Made by a program: the position numbers and the translations under genes. The notes beneath the pieces are model-generated. The model ran no database searches, had not been told where the DNA came from, and saw only the letters and a program-made list of their open reading frames with translations. A DNA stretch of 37,324 nucleotides, taken from assembly GCA_947589285.1 (NCBI GenBank), contig CANPZV010000010.1:1-37324 (forward strand), read 5' to 3'. Origin of the DNA: an uncultured Clostridia bacterium. Its GTDB lineage: Bacteria > Bacillota > Clostridia > Christensenellales > Borkfalkiaceae. Numbering within the stretch: position 1 is the stretch's first letter; every line of letters starts with the position of its first letter. Positions 8,242 through 15,599 of the stretch are shown here, one piece after another.

Positions 8242-8439
8242 CTTTCCGCGGGCTACCCAAAGGTCAGCGTGCAAGTACGGGAGCATGGGATACTCCTCTT
8301 GCCGCCGTGCCGAAGAAAGACGGGCCTTTTGCCTTTGCGGGGATATTCCCCCGCAGGATCGTACGCTTGCATCCTGACATTTTTGTTTTCGTACTCCTCT
8401 CAGATGATTTTTACAAAATATATGTTGTATCTCACAACC
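8208..8439 (-). ncRNA. Structured leader RNA of unknown class, upstream of the ATPase operon
   Basis: The predicted start is about 8439, seven bases after a consensus -10. Reading on the minus strand: a small hairpin GTTGT/ACAAC, an A/U-rich linker, then GTCAG...CTGAC and GCAAG...CTTGC, which can pair over about 110 nt and enclose further hairpins (TGCGGGG/CCCCGCA; GGAGTAT/ATGCTCC). After them come GGGTAGCCC and an intrinsic terminator. The 5' strand of the long-range stem can alternatively pair locally (CAGGAT/ATCCTG), so two mutually exclusive folds exist. That, with a terminator before the first gene, suggests a riboswitch or attenuator. A free-standing RNA such as a 6S-like species is the alternative. 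I could not match it to a known riboswitch consensus. Confidence 0.6.
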
Positions 8440-8445
8440 ACGGAT

Positions 8446-8474
8446 ATTTTATCACCCTTTTCTGATCTTGTCAA
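8446..8474 (-). promoter_or_regulatory. Sigma-A promoter of leader and ATPase operon
   Basis: Consensus -35 TTGACA (8469-8474) and -10 TAAAAT (8446-8451) with a 17-bp spacer on the minus strand. It diverges from the ktrB promoter about 130 bp away. Confidence 0.85.
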
Positions 8475-8603
8475 CAGTTTGAACGCATTTTTTCGGAAAA
8501 TTTTTCGGATTTTTTTGAAAGTGCGAAACCGCGGAAAAGGGCCGTCTTTTTTCGGCGTTCCGCCCGATTCTTTCCGCCTCTTCCGCATTTCCCGCAAAAA
8601 CGC

Positions 8604-8632
8604 TTGATAATTGCCGCGCGATTTGATAAAAT
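8604..8632 (+). promoter_or_regulatory. Sigma-A promoter of ktrB
   Basis: -35 TTGATA (8604-8609), 17-bp spacer, -10 TAAAAT (8627-8632). Start of transcription expected near 8639, giving a short leader of about 24 bases that contains GAGGAAA before the ktrB start. Confidence 0.8.
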
Positions 8633-8662
8633 ATAGATGTTATCCTTTTACCGAGGAAAAGC

Positions 8663-9997
8663 ATGAAGCTGAAAACGAAAAGAAAGATGAGCATATGGCG
8701 GTATCTGACCCTCGGGTATCTCATCGTCATTCTCACGGGGAGCATTCTGCTCGTCCTGCCCTTTGCGGCGAGGGAAGGCTCCACCAACTATATCGACGCG
8801 CTCTTTACGGCGACCTCCGCCGCCTGCGTCACGGGGCTTGTCCCCTTTGACACATTCACGCACTGGACGCTCTTCGGGCAGATCGTCATCCTCATCCTCA
8901 TCCAGATGGGCGGGCTGGGATTCACGATCTTTGTCTCCATCGTCTTTATCATGCTCAAGCGCGGATTCGGGCTGTATGAGAGGAGCGCGGTCGTCCGCTC
9001 CCTCGGGAGCAACAACCTCATGGGCGTCAAGACGCTCGTAAAACAGATCGTCATCGGGACTTTTATCTTCGAACTCCTCGGCGCGGGGCTACTCTCTATC
9101 CGCTTCATCCCCGATTTCGGCGTCGGGCAGGGCATCTATTTTTCGGTCTTTCACTCCATCTCCGCCTTCTGCAATGCGGGCTTCGACCTGATGGGGGACG
9201 CGGGTTCCCTCTCGTCATACGCCTCCGATCCCCTCGTCGTCATCACGGTCTGCGCCCTCATCTTCATCGGGGGGCTGGGCTTCTGCGTGTGGGGGGACAT
9301 CTTCAATTGCAGGGCCAATCCCAAGAAATTCCAATTCTATACGAAGTTCATTCTCATCGTCAGTCTGATGCTGCTCACGATCTCGACGGGGCTGTTCCTC
9401 GCCTTCGATTGGAACATCGGCTATGCCGACAAGGGCTGGGGCGGGAAGATCCTGTGCGCCCTCTTCGACGCGACGACGGCGCGGACGGCGGGCTTCTACA
9501 CGGTGGACTACGCGAAGTTGTCTGAAAGCGGGTATCTTCTGACCGTCATTCTGATGTTCATCGGCGGCTGCTCGGGGTCCACGGCGGGTGGCATCAAGGT
9601 CGGCACGGTCGCGGTGATGATCATGGGAATGGTCGCCGCCCTCGGGGGGAAGAAGGACATCAACATCGGCAAACGCCGCGTGGATATGTCCCAGCTCCAT
9701 CAGGCCCTCGCGGTGTTCACGGCGTACCTCTCCATCATTCTCGTCGCCGTGATGAGCATCTGCGCCTTTGAGCCGCTCACCTTCAAGGAGGCACTGTTTG
9801 AGACGGTCTCCGCCCTCGGGACGGTGGGGCTGAGCCTCTCGGTCACGCCGCGCCTCGGCGTCGCCTCCAAGATCATTCTGACGCTTTTGATGTTCGCGGG
9901 AAGGGTGGGCGTACTCACGATCGCCATGGCCCTCGGACGGAAGAACAAATCGGAGGCGAAGATCAAACGCCCCGTGGAAACGATATTTATCGGATAA
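8663..9997 (+). CDS. ktrB: Potassium uptake channel subunit KtrB/TrkH
   Basis: Membrane channel (444 aa) of a Ktr-type potassium or sodium/potassium uptake system. The four pore loops of the SKT superfamily are visible, each with its filter glycine: TSAACVTGLV (51-60), SISAFCNAGF (165-174), TTARTAGFYT (271-280) and SALGTVGLS (383-391). FIGGCSGSTAGGIKVGT (299-315) is the conserved stretch containing the intramembrane gating loop. Length matches KtrB (about 445) rather than longer TrkH. It is followed after eight bases by the cytoplasmic RCK gate subunit, so the two form one complex. Confidence 0.93.
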   Translation: MKLKTKRKMSIWRYLTLGYLIVILTGSILLVLPFAAREGSTNYIDALFTATSAACVTGLVPFDTFTHWTLFGQIVILILIQMGGLGFTIFVSIVFIMLKRGFGLYERSAVVRSLGSNNLMGVKTLVKQIVIGTFIFELLGAGLLSIRFIPDFGVGQGIYFSVFHSISAFCNAGFDLMGDAGSLSSYASDPLVVITVCALIFIGGLGFCVWGDIFNCRANPKKFQFYTKFILIVSLMLLTISTGLFLAFDWNIGYADKGWGGKILCALFDATTARTAGFYTVDYAKLSESGYLLTVILMFIGGCSGSTAGGIKVGTVAVMIMGMVAALGGKKDINIGKRRVDMSQLHQALAVFTAYLSIILVAVMSICAFEPLTFKEALFETVSALGTVGLSLSVTPRLGVASKIILTLLMFAGRVGVLTIAMALGRKNKSEAKIKRPVETIFIG

Positions 9998-10005
9998 GGA
10001 GAAAT

Positions 10006-10656
10006 ATGGTATCTGTTTTACTCATCGGCATGGGGAAATTCGGGCGGGAGCTTGGCGAACGGCTCCTCGGCATGGGCGACGAAGTCATGATCGTGGACAA
10101 GGACGAGGACACGATCAACGCCCTTGCTGCCCGCTATACCAATGCCCTCATCATGAACTGCATGGTCATGGACAACCTCCGCTCGCTCGATATCCCCTCC
10201 TACGACGTCTGCGTCGTTGCGATCGGGGACGACTTTCAGGCCTCCCTCGAGATCGCGTCCAACCTCAAGGACCTCGGGGCAAAGCGCGTGGTCTCCAAGG
10301 CCTCCACGGAGATCCAGCGGAAGTTCCTCATGCGGGCGGGCGCGGACGAGGTCATCTATCCCGACAGGGACGTCGCCGAAAAACTCGCCGTCACGCTCAA
10401 CTCGGCGAACGTCGTCAACTTCATCGAACTCGACGCCGAACACGCGATCTTTGAGATCGAGACCCCGAAGAAATGGCTGAAAAAGCGGGTCATCGACATC
10501 AATCCCCGCGTGAAGTTCGGCATGAACATCTTGACCGTCAAGAAGGGCAACAACGTCATCGCGACGGTGGACGGGAACTATGTGTTCGAGGAGGGCGACC
10601 TCATCGTCGTGTTCGGCAATACCGAGGCCATCCTGCGCTTTACAAATAAGAAATAA
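10006..10656 (+). CDS. ktrA: KtrA/TrkA regulatory RCK subunit
   Basis: Cytoplasmic ring-forming regulator (216 aa) of the KtrB channel. The N-terminal Rossmann motif LLIGMGKFGRELGERL (5-20) and the acidic residue ending strand 2 (IVDKDEDT) form the nucleotide-binding RCK_N domain; residues 135-216 form RCK_C, the region that binds c-di-AMP in B. subtilis and S. aureus KtrA (known from the family). AGGAGA precedes the start. The last 101 bases plus downstream DNA are present a second time at 12300-12432. Direct regulation by the cdaA product encoded in this window is a reasonable inference. Confidence 0.93.
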   Translation: MVSVLLIGMGKFGRELGERLLGMGDEVMIVDKDEDTINALAARYTNALIMNCMVMDNLRSLDIPSYDVCVVAIGDDFQASLEIASNLKDLGAKRVVSKASTEIQRKFLMRAGADEVIYPDRDVAEKLAVTLNSANVVNFIELDAEHAIFEIETPKKWLKKRVIDINPRVKFGMNILTVKKGNNVIATVDGNYVFEEGDLIVVFGNTEAILRFTNKK

Positions 10657-10688
10657 CTCAATGGCTTTTGGGGGAGAATATGAAAAAG
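10556..10688 (+). repeat. Direct repeat copy 1 (ktrA 3' end to start codon of next gene)
   Basis: 133 bases nearly identical to 12300-12432, with five mismatches by eye. It covers the last 101 bases of ktrA, the spacer and the ATGAAAAA that begins the hydrolase gene at 12424. In this copy the ATG at 10680 opens only an eight-codon vestige ending TGA, so the real hydrolase start has been displaced downstream by the inserted gene. Confidence 0.9.
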
Positions 10689-10702
10689 GAAAGGGGAATC
10701 TT

Positions 10703-12217
10703 ATGAGGTTCCAAAAATACTTTTTAACAACTTGTCTCAGCATCATCTTTGCTTTTTCTGTTGTTGCATGCGCACCGCAAAATCACCCCTCACTTGTCGA
10801 TCCTTCGCCCGTCGATCCCTCACCCGTCGATCCTTCACCCGTCGATCCTTCACCCGTCGATCCCTCACCCGTCGATCCTTCACCCGTCGATCCCTCGCCC
10901 GTTGATCCTCCGCCCGTTGATCCTTCGCCCGTTGATCCTTCGCCCGTTGATCCTTCGCCCGTTGATCCACCCGATGAGACAGTAAATTATGAGGTATTAA
11001 CGGATATATCTTCCGTTTCTCTTGTTGCGGGCGATGAACTCTTTGGCGTCACTAAACTTACCGCAGAAGTTTTGCGGGACGGGAATCAATTCGCCGCCGT
11101 GCCTGAATATTCTTCTGCCGATCCCTCCGTGGCGGAAATTGACTACGACGGTAAGATTACGGCAAAGGGATATGGGAAAACTACAGTCTCCGCTTCTTAT
11201 GAAGATGCTTGGGCCACGGTGGAAGTCACCGTGTTTGAAACCGCCACTGCAGAGGACATTAACTCCTTTTCCGAAACATACGTCGGCTTATTCGGCCGTA
11301 CTTATGAGCGAAACAATGCAATATATTTCGACAATCCGGCTACAGGTTTTGAGGTAAGTTTCCTCGGCGAAAAACTGACTGCGGATATCGGCCTCGAAGG
11401 CAATGTCTATATCTGTATATATACCGATGGCAACACCGCGCCTACGCGTGTCAAGATCCCCTCAAGCGGGTCCATAGTCTTGGCAGAGGGCCTCCCGCAC
11501 GGGATCCATACGATCCGCATTTTGAAATCTTCCGAAGTTAACAAAGGTGCTTTTTCTTTGCGATCCTTGAATGCCGATTGTTTTCTGCGTGCGCAAAAAA
11601 CAATCGGCCCCAAAATTGAATTTATTGGCGATTCGATCACGGCGGGCTACGGCGATCTTTCACATCAAGGTCCAACGTGGACACTGGAAAATTCTGATGC
11701 CTGTTCAACTTATGCCTGTCTCTCCGCACTCTCGCTCGATGCTGACTTCTCTGTTGTGGCACTTAGCGGAATTTGCGTAAAAAAACACATATTTGTCTCA
11801 GTAAATATGGAAGAAATGCACCCGCTTACATCTTTGCGCACCAATGAATCGTGGACATACGAAACAGATGTGGATATTGTCGTTCTCAACCTTGGGACAA
11901 ATGACGGTAGATATATCCTGCTCAAGGACGCAGAATATGCAAACCATTTTTCCGATGATTACATGAATTTCGTCATGAACCTGCGAAATATATATCCTAA
12001 TGCCTATATCATTTGTATCTACGGTATGATGGGGAAGGTCGAAGCGATAGACGACGGGATCAAAGACGTTGTGACGGCTTTGCAGGACGAAAAAATCATC
12101 TATTTGGATGTTTTCGAAGCGGATCTTAACGGTGCAGAATCGCATCCATGCAAAGAAGCTCACGAGCAGTATGCAAAACAATTAACGGAATATATTGAGA
12201 CACTACCTATCGGCTGA
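10703..12217 (+). CDS. Secreted lipoprotein, Pro-rich stalk, BIG2-like domain, CE2-type SGNH esterase
   Basis: 504 residues from the ATG at 10703, which gives a clean lipoprotein signal (hydrophobic stretch ending in the lipobox VVAC). Next come twelve VDPSP-type repeats, a probable wall-spanning stalk. A bacterial Ig-like BIG2 domain follows (SSADPSVAEIDYDGKITAKG). The rest has carbohydrate-esterase family 2 layout: a beta-rich domain with HGIHTIRILKSSE, then SGNH motifs GDSITAGYG (nucleophile Ser about 311), NLGTNDG (about 396) and a catalytic His in SHP (about 480). CE2 enzymes remove acetyl groups from plant polysaccharides; the substrate here is inferred. Base composition is clearly AT-richer than ktrA and the following gene, and the gene lies exactly between two copies of a 133-bp repeat, indicating insertion. 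Confidence 0.85.
   Translation: MRFQKYFLTTCLSIIFAFSVVACAPQNHPSLVDPSPVDPSPVDPSPVDPSPVDPSPVDPSPVDPSPVDPPPVDPSPVDPSPVDPSPVDPPDETVNYEVLTDISSVSLVAGDELFGVTKLTAEVLRDGNQFAAVPEYSSADPSVAEIDYDGKITAKGYGKTTVSASYEDAWATVEVTVFETATAEDINSFSETYVGLFGRTYERNNAIYFDNPATGFEVSFLGEKLTADIGLEGNVYICIYTDGNTAPTRVKIPSSGSIVLAEGLPHGIHTIRILKSSEVNKGAFSLRSLNADCFLRAQKTIGPKIEFIGDSITAGYGDLSHQGPTWTLENSDACSTYACLSALSLDADFSVVALSGICVKKHIFVSVNMEEMHPLTSLRTNESWTYETDVDIVVLNLGTNDGRYILLKDAEYANHFSDDYMNFVMNLRNIYPNAYIICIYGMMGKVEAIDDGIKDVVTALQDEKIIYLDVFEADLNGAESHPCKEAHEQYAKQLTEYIETLPIG
10796..10975 (+). repeat. Twelve-unit 15-bp tandem repeat in lipoprotein gene
   Basis: Twelve in-frame 15-base units (GTCGATCCTTCACCC type) encode VDPSP, one variant being VDPPP. 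Units 1-7 use GTC and units 8-12 GTT for valine, showing block-wise expansion of two subtypes. Length changes by slippage would stay in frame and alter only stalk length. Confidence 0.95.
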
Positions 12218-12299
12218 GCATAGCCTTTCTGGTACGTCCTCCCAAAAAGAGGGAGTAATAAAAAATGAGGTCGTGATCTGCCATCTATGAAATTTTTCT

Positions 12300-12432
12300 T
12301 CATCGCGACGGTGGACGGGAACTATGTGTTCGAGGAGGGCGACCTCATCGTCGTGTTCGGCAATACCGAAGCCATCCTGCGCTTTACAAATAAGAAATAA
12401 CACAATGGCTTGGGGAGGAGAATATGAAAAAA
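12300..12432 (+). repeat. Direct repeat copy 2 (duplicated ktrA 3' end)
   Basis: Second copy of 10556-10688, offset by 1744 bases. It carries a non-coding copy of the last 101 bases of ktrA including its TAA stop, then the spacer with GGAGGAG and the functional start of the hydrolase gene. The left junction lies directly after AATTTTTCT. Confidence 0.9.
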
Positions 12433-13356
12433 GTTTTGATTGCACTCGCGCTCGCAGTGACGCTGTCGCTCGGCGCATTCGCCGTCGGCTGCGGCGGCGG
12501 GGACGACAAGACGGGAGGCAACGTGGAACAGGATAACGTCACAGACCAAACACCCGAGGAGAGGGAACTCCGCGTCCTTCCCGAGGGCTTCACCTACGAG
12601 GTCACAACGAAGGAATGGACGGTCAAGGGGGAAGATGTTTCGATCTACGGGAAGATCTGGTCGCCCGACGCGAAGGGGAAATTCCCCCTCGTCATACTGA
12701 GCCACGGCTTCAACGGGCACTACACGGACTTCCCCACGGAGTGCCAACGCCTTGCCCAGCGCGGCTACGTCGCCTACGCGTTCGATTTCTGCGGGGCGCA
12801 GTCGGGCGGCAAGAGTACGGGCAGGACGGCGGAGGAATATACCCCGCTCACGATGAAGCAGGACCTCATCGCCGTCATCAACGACCTTCAACGCCTGCCC
12901 ATTGTGGACAAGACGCAGATCTTCCTCTTCGGCGGCAGCCAGGGGGGATTCGTCACCGCGCTCGCCGCGGCCGATGAGACGGTGCGCGATAAGATCGCCG
13001 CGATCGCCCTGTACTTCCCCGCCTTCAACATCCCCGACGATTGGCACGGGAAGCCCGAGGTCAACACCCCGCTCATGGGCTACTCCATCGGGGCGGAATT
13101 CATCAGATCGGTGCAGGACCTCGACCCCTATGCGGTCATCGGGGGATTCAAGAAGGACGTGTGCATCGTCTGGGGAACACAGGACGCCCTCGTCGCAAGG
13201 AAGTACATCGACAGGGCCGTCGAGACCTACGGAAAGGACAGGACAGAGCTGACCGTCCTCAATGGCGCGGGCCACGGCTTTTCGGGGCAGGATCTTCTGA
13301 CCGCCGTAGATACCGTTCTCGCCTTCCTCGAAGCAAGGACGTATGTGAGCCAATAG
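12424..13356 (+). CDS. Alpha/beta-hydrolase lipoprotein
   Basis: 310 residues. Lipoprotein signal peptide with lipobox AVGC near residue 22, then an acidic/Gly-rich linker. The alpha/beta-hydrolase fold shows the oxyanion segment LSHGFNGHYTDF, the nucleophile elbow FGGSQGG (Ser about 172), the acid in WGTQDAL (Asp about 254) and the catalytic His in GAGHGF (about 284). Best guess is a surface esterase or peptidase of the DUF/BAAT-like hydrolase group; substrate unknown. The start follows GGAGGAG. In the ancestral order it probably followed ktrA directly, as shown by the duplicated spacer and start codon at 10680. A bidirectional terminator ends the gene. Confidence 0.85.
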   Translation: MKKVLIALALAVTLSLGAFAVGCGGGDDKTGGNVEQDNVTDQTPEERELRVLPEGFTYEVTTKEWTVKGEDVSIYGKIWSPDAKGKFPLVILSHGFNGHYTDFPTECQRLAQRGYVAYAFDFCGAQSGGKSTGRTAEEYTPLTMKQDLIAVINDLQRLPIVDKTQIFLFGGSQGGFVTALAAADETVRDKIAAIALYFPAFNIPDDWHGKPEVNTPLMGYSIGAEFIRSVQDLDPYAVIGGFKKDVCIVWGTQDALVARKYIDRAVETYGKDRTELTVLNGAGHGFSGQDLLTAVDTVLAFLEARTYVSQ

Positions 13357-13372
13357 ACCGAATACAAAAATC

Positions 13373-13405
13373 GCCCCGCGGCTGTCTGCCGCGGGGCCTC
13401 TTTTT
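13373..13405. terminator. Bidirectional terminator between convergent operons
   Basis: Stem GCCCCGCGG (13373-13381) and CCGCGGGGC (13389-13397) with T-run 13400-13405 for the plus strand and an A-run before the stem (U-run for the minus strand). It ends both the ktr-hydrolase run and the leftward cdaA operon. Confidence 0.9.
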
Positions 13406-13409
13406 ATCC

Positions 13410-14258
13410 TTACGGAAGGGGAAGAAGCATTCGCGTCTCGGCCTTGTATGTATCGAATCCCCTCTTCCGCGATTGGTGCTTATCCGCCATGGGAATGCTC
13501 ACGAAGAGGAACATCAGCGTATTGAGGAGCGCGCCGAAGAGCAGGTACCACCGCGCGGGATCGACGCACACCGCCGCAAGGCCCACGCCCCACCACATCA
13601 GGATCTCGCCGAGATAGTTGGGGTGGCGGGAATACTTCCAAAGGCCGTTGCGGATGAATCCGCCCGTCCCCTTTTTGCGGAAGGCGTGCATCTGACAGTC
13701 GGCGACCCCCTGCAAAAGGACGGCGAGGAGGCAGACGACGAAGAACACCGCCGCGCCCGCATTGAGGGCGGGAGCGTCGCTCATGACGTAGACGGCGGGG
13801 AGGATACAGCTGTAGACGACGAGCGTCGGGAACATGTGAATGCCGAAGAGGTTGACAAAGAAGTACAGCTTGCCCGTCTTTTCCTTCAACATGGTGTACC
13901 GCCAATCCTGCGCGGTGAGGTTTTTGAAGGTGTACGCCCAATTCGCCGTGAGCCGCACCCCCCACACCGTGATCGCGATCAGAAGGAGGATCGCGGGCAT
14001 GGTGGGCTTAAATTCCGCCAAGAGGGCGAAGAGAATGGCGATCGGCTGGACGCTCCAATAGGGGTCGTAGACGGAGGAATTTCCGAAGATCAGACTGAAA
14101 CAGAACACGACGACGGTCGCCGTGACGTCGGCGATGAGGAGCTTTGCCCAGAGGTCAAAGGGGCAGAATACATACACTGCGATCCCCGCCGCAAGTGCGA
14201 GCAGGTAGACGATGGCGACGATGATAAAACTCAAAGGCCTGTTTTCTTTCAGTTCCAT
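13410..14258 (-). CDS. DUF1295 / steroid 5-alpha-reductase-like membrane protein
   Basis: 282 residues with about seven membrane helices. The C-terminal segment GLWKYSRHPNYLGEILMWWG (about 205-224) is the signature of DUF1295 and related isoprenylcysteine-methyltransferase/5-alpha-reductase proteins, where the RHPNY motif binds the nucleotide or methyl-donor cofactor. VYDPYWSVQP and WGVRLTANW near the N-terminal third are also DUF1295 hallmarks. The reaction is not established for bacterial members. It is last in the cdaA operon, 12 bases after the aspartokinase gene, with GGAGG before its start. Confidence 0.85.
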   Translation of the reverse strand: MELKENRPLSFIIVAIVYLLALAAGIAVYVFCPFDLWAKLLIADVTATVVVFCFSLIFGNSSVYDPYWSVQPIAILFALLAEFKPTMPAILLLIAITVWGVRLTANWAYTFKNLTAQDWRYTMLKEKTGKLYFFVNLFGIHMFPTLVVYSCILPAVYVMSDAPALNAGAAVFFVVCLLAVLLQGVADCQMHAFRKKGTGGFIRNGLWKYSRHPNYLGEILMWWGVGLAAVCVDPARWYLLFGALLNTLMFLFVSIPMADKHQSRKRGFDTYKAETRMLLPLP

Positions 14259-14270
14259 AGGTTTCCTCCG

Positions 14271-15599
14271 TTACGGTTCGTGAAAAAATTCTTCGTAGAC
14301 GGCACGGACCGTGCGCTCATAGTCGCTGTTGTCCACCCCGACGATGATGTTCAGCTCCGAGGAACCTTGGTCGATCATCCTGACGTTGACGCCCGCATTG
14401 GCGATCGCCGAAAAGAGCCGCGCCGAAGTACCGACGCTTTTCGCCATGCCGTGCCCCACGACGGCGATGAGGGCGACGTCCGAATAGATGTTGGTCCTGT
14501 CGGGCAGGACGGCCTCCTCGATGTCCCGCCTGACCTCCTCGAGGACCCCGTGGGAGAGGAACTCGCTGTCGATGATGAGGGACATCGTGTCGATGCCCGA
14601 GGGCAGGTGTTCAAAGGAGATGTTGTGCCGCACAAGCACGTCCATGATCTTGTAGGTGAAGCCGATCTCGGTATTCATGAGCGACTTCTCGATGTTGATG
14701 ACGGTGAAATTCTTCTTCCCCGCGATCCCCGTGACCGTCCGCATGCGCCCCGCCTCCGCGAGATACCGCGCGGTGGGGAGGATCAGCGTCCCCTTATCTT
14801 CGGGGCGGAAAGTGTTGAGGATATGGATGGGGATATCCGCCTCGCGCACGGGGAAGATCGCCTCGCTGTGGAGGACGTTCGCCCCCATGTAACTCAACTC
14901 GCGAAGTTCCCTGTAACTGAGCCGCGGAATGCCCGCGGGGCTTGAAACGATGCGGGGATCGCAGGAGAGGAAGCCGCTCACGTCCGTCCAATTCTCGTAC
15001 ACGTCGGCAAGGACGGCCCGCGCGACGATCGCGCCCGAAAGATCGCTCCCCCCGCGGGAGAACGTCTTGATCTTCCCGTTGCCGTCCGCGCCGTAAAACC
15101 CCGCGATGACGGCTCGCCGTTTGCCCTTCAGGGCCTCTTTGATGAGTTGATATCCGACGGGGTCGAAGCGGCCGCCGCCGTCAAAGCGGATGACGTCCTT
15201 CGCATCGACGAACGGCACGCCGAGAAGTGCCGCCATGATGCGCCCTGTGAGATATTCCCCGCGGGACGCCGTGAATTCCTCGCTCCTTTCGCGAACGATG
15301 TCCTCCTCCGTCCCGCTGAGCGCGGCCTCGACGTCAAAGTCCAGATGAAGCTCCGCGACGATGCGGCGGAAGCGGGCGGCGACTTTTTCGAATGCCTCCC
15401 CCATCCGTCCCGTCTCCATGAGATTGCGGTGCGCCTCATACAGCAGATCGGTGACCTTGACGTCGCCGCTGTACCTCTTCCCGGGGGCGGAGACAACGAG
15501 ATACCTTCTCGCCTCATCGCCCCTTACGATGTCTGCGACGCGGCGGATATTGATGCCGTCGGCCATGGACGTCCCGCCGAACTTGCATACTTTAATCAT
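14271..15599 (-). CDS. lysC: Aspartate kinase (YclM/aspartokinase III type)
   Basis: Phosphorylates aspartate, the first step toward lysine, threonine, methionine and diaminopimelate for peptidoglycan. 442 residues from the ATG at 15599; a further in-frame ATG at 15692 lies inside the upstream gene and would add residues unlike the family. KFGGTSMADG (about 4-13) is the kinase signature; SRGEYLTGRI, FSRGGSDLSGA and ENWTDVSGFLSCDP match substrate and ATP sites. Two C-terminal ACT domains follow, with SLMNTEIGF and NVRMIDQGSSELNI, implying allosteric feedback. The arrangement resembles B. subtilis YclM more than LysC. The start overlaps the end of the DUF1015 gene by eight bases. Confidence 0.93.
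   Translation of the reverse strand: MIKVCKFGGTSMADGINIRRVADIVRGDEARRYLVVSAPGKRYSGDVKVTDLLYEAHRNLMETGRMGEAFEKVAARFRRIVAELHLDFDVEAALSGTEEDIVRERSEEFTASRGEYLTGRIMAALLGVPFVDAKDVIRFDGGGRFDPVGYQLIKEALKGKRRAVIAGFYGADGNGKIKTFSRGGSDLSGAIVARAVLADVYENWTDVSGFLSCDPRIVSSPAGIPRLSYRELRELSYMGANVLHSEAIFPVREADIPIHILNTFRPEDKGTLILPTARYLAEAGRMRTVTGIAGKKNFTVINIEKSLMNTEIGFTYKIMDVLVRHNISFEHLPSGIDTMSLIIDSEFLSHGVLEEVRRDIEEAVLPDRTNIYSDVALIAVVGHGMAKSVGTSARLFSAIANAGVNVRMIDQGSSELNIIVGVDNSDYERTVRAVYEEFFHEP

Noticed and set aside
8247-8260. TTGGGTAGCCCGCG as a T-box core in the leader
   Set aside because: It only partly fits AGGGTGGNACCGCG; there is no stem I or specifier pattern, and the operon has no amino-acid or tRNA gene.
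8264-8380. 38-codon frame within the structured leader (starts MSGCKRTILRG)
   Set aside because: An AGGAG lies 13 bases upstream, too far for confidence, and the whole frame coincides with RNA stems. A leader peptide is possible but not supported.
10580-10702. N-terminal extension of the esterase lipoprotein
   Set aside because: The upstream codons are the shadow frame of ktrA; the lipoprotein signal begins at 10703.
10796-10975. Tandem repeats as a CRISPR array
   Set aside because: Contiguous 15-bp units without spacers, in frame within a lipoprotein gene.
13041-14945. 634-codon rightward frame across the hydrolase end, DUF1295 and aspartokinase
   Set aside because: It crosses a strong bidirectional terminator and overlaps three well-supported genes.
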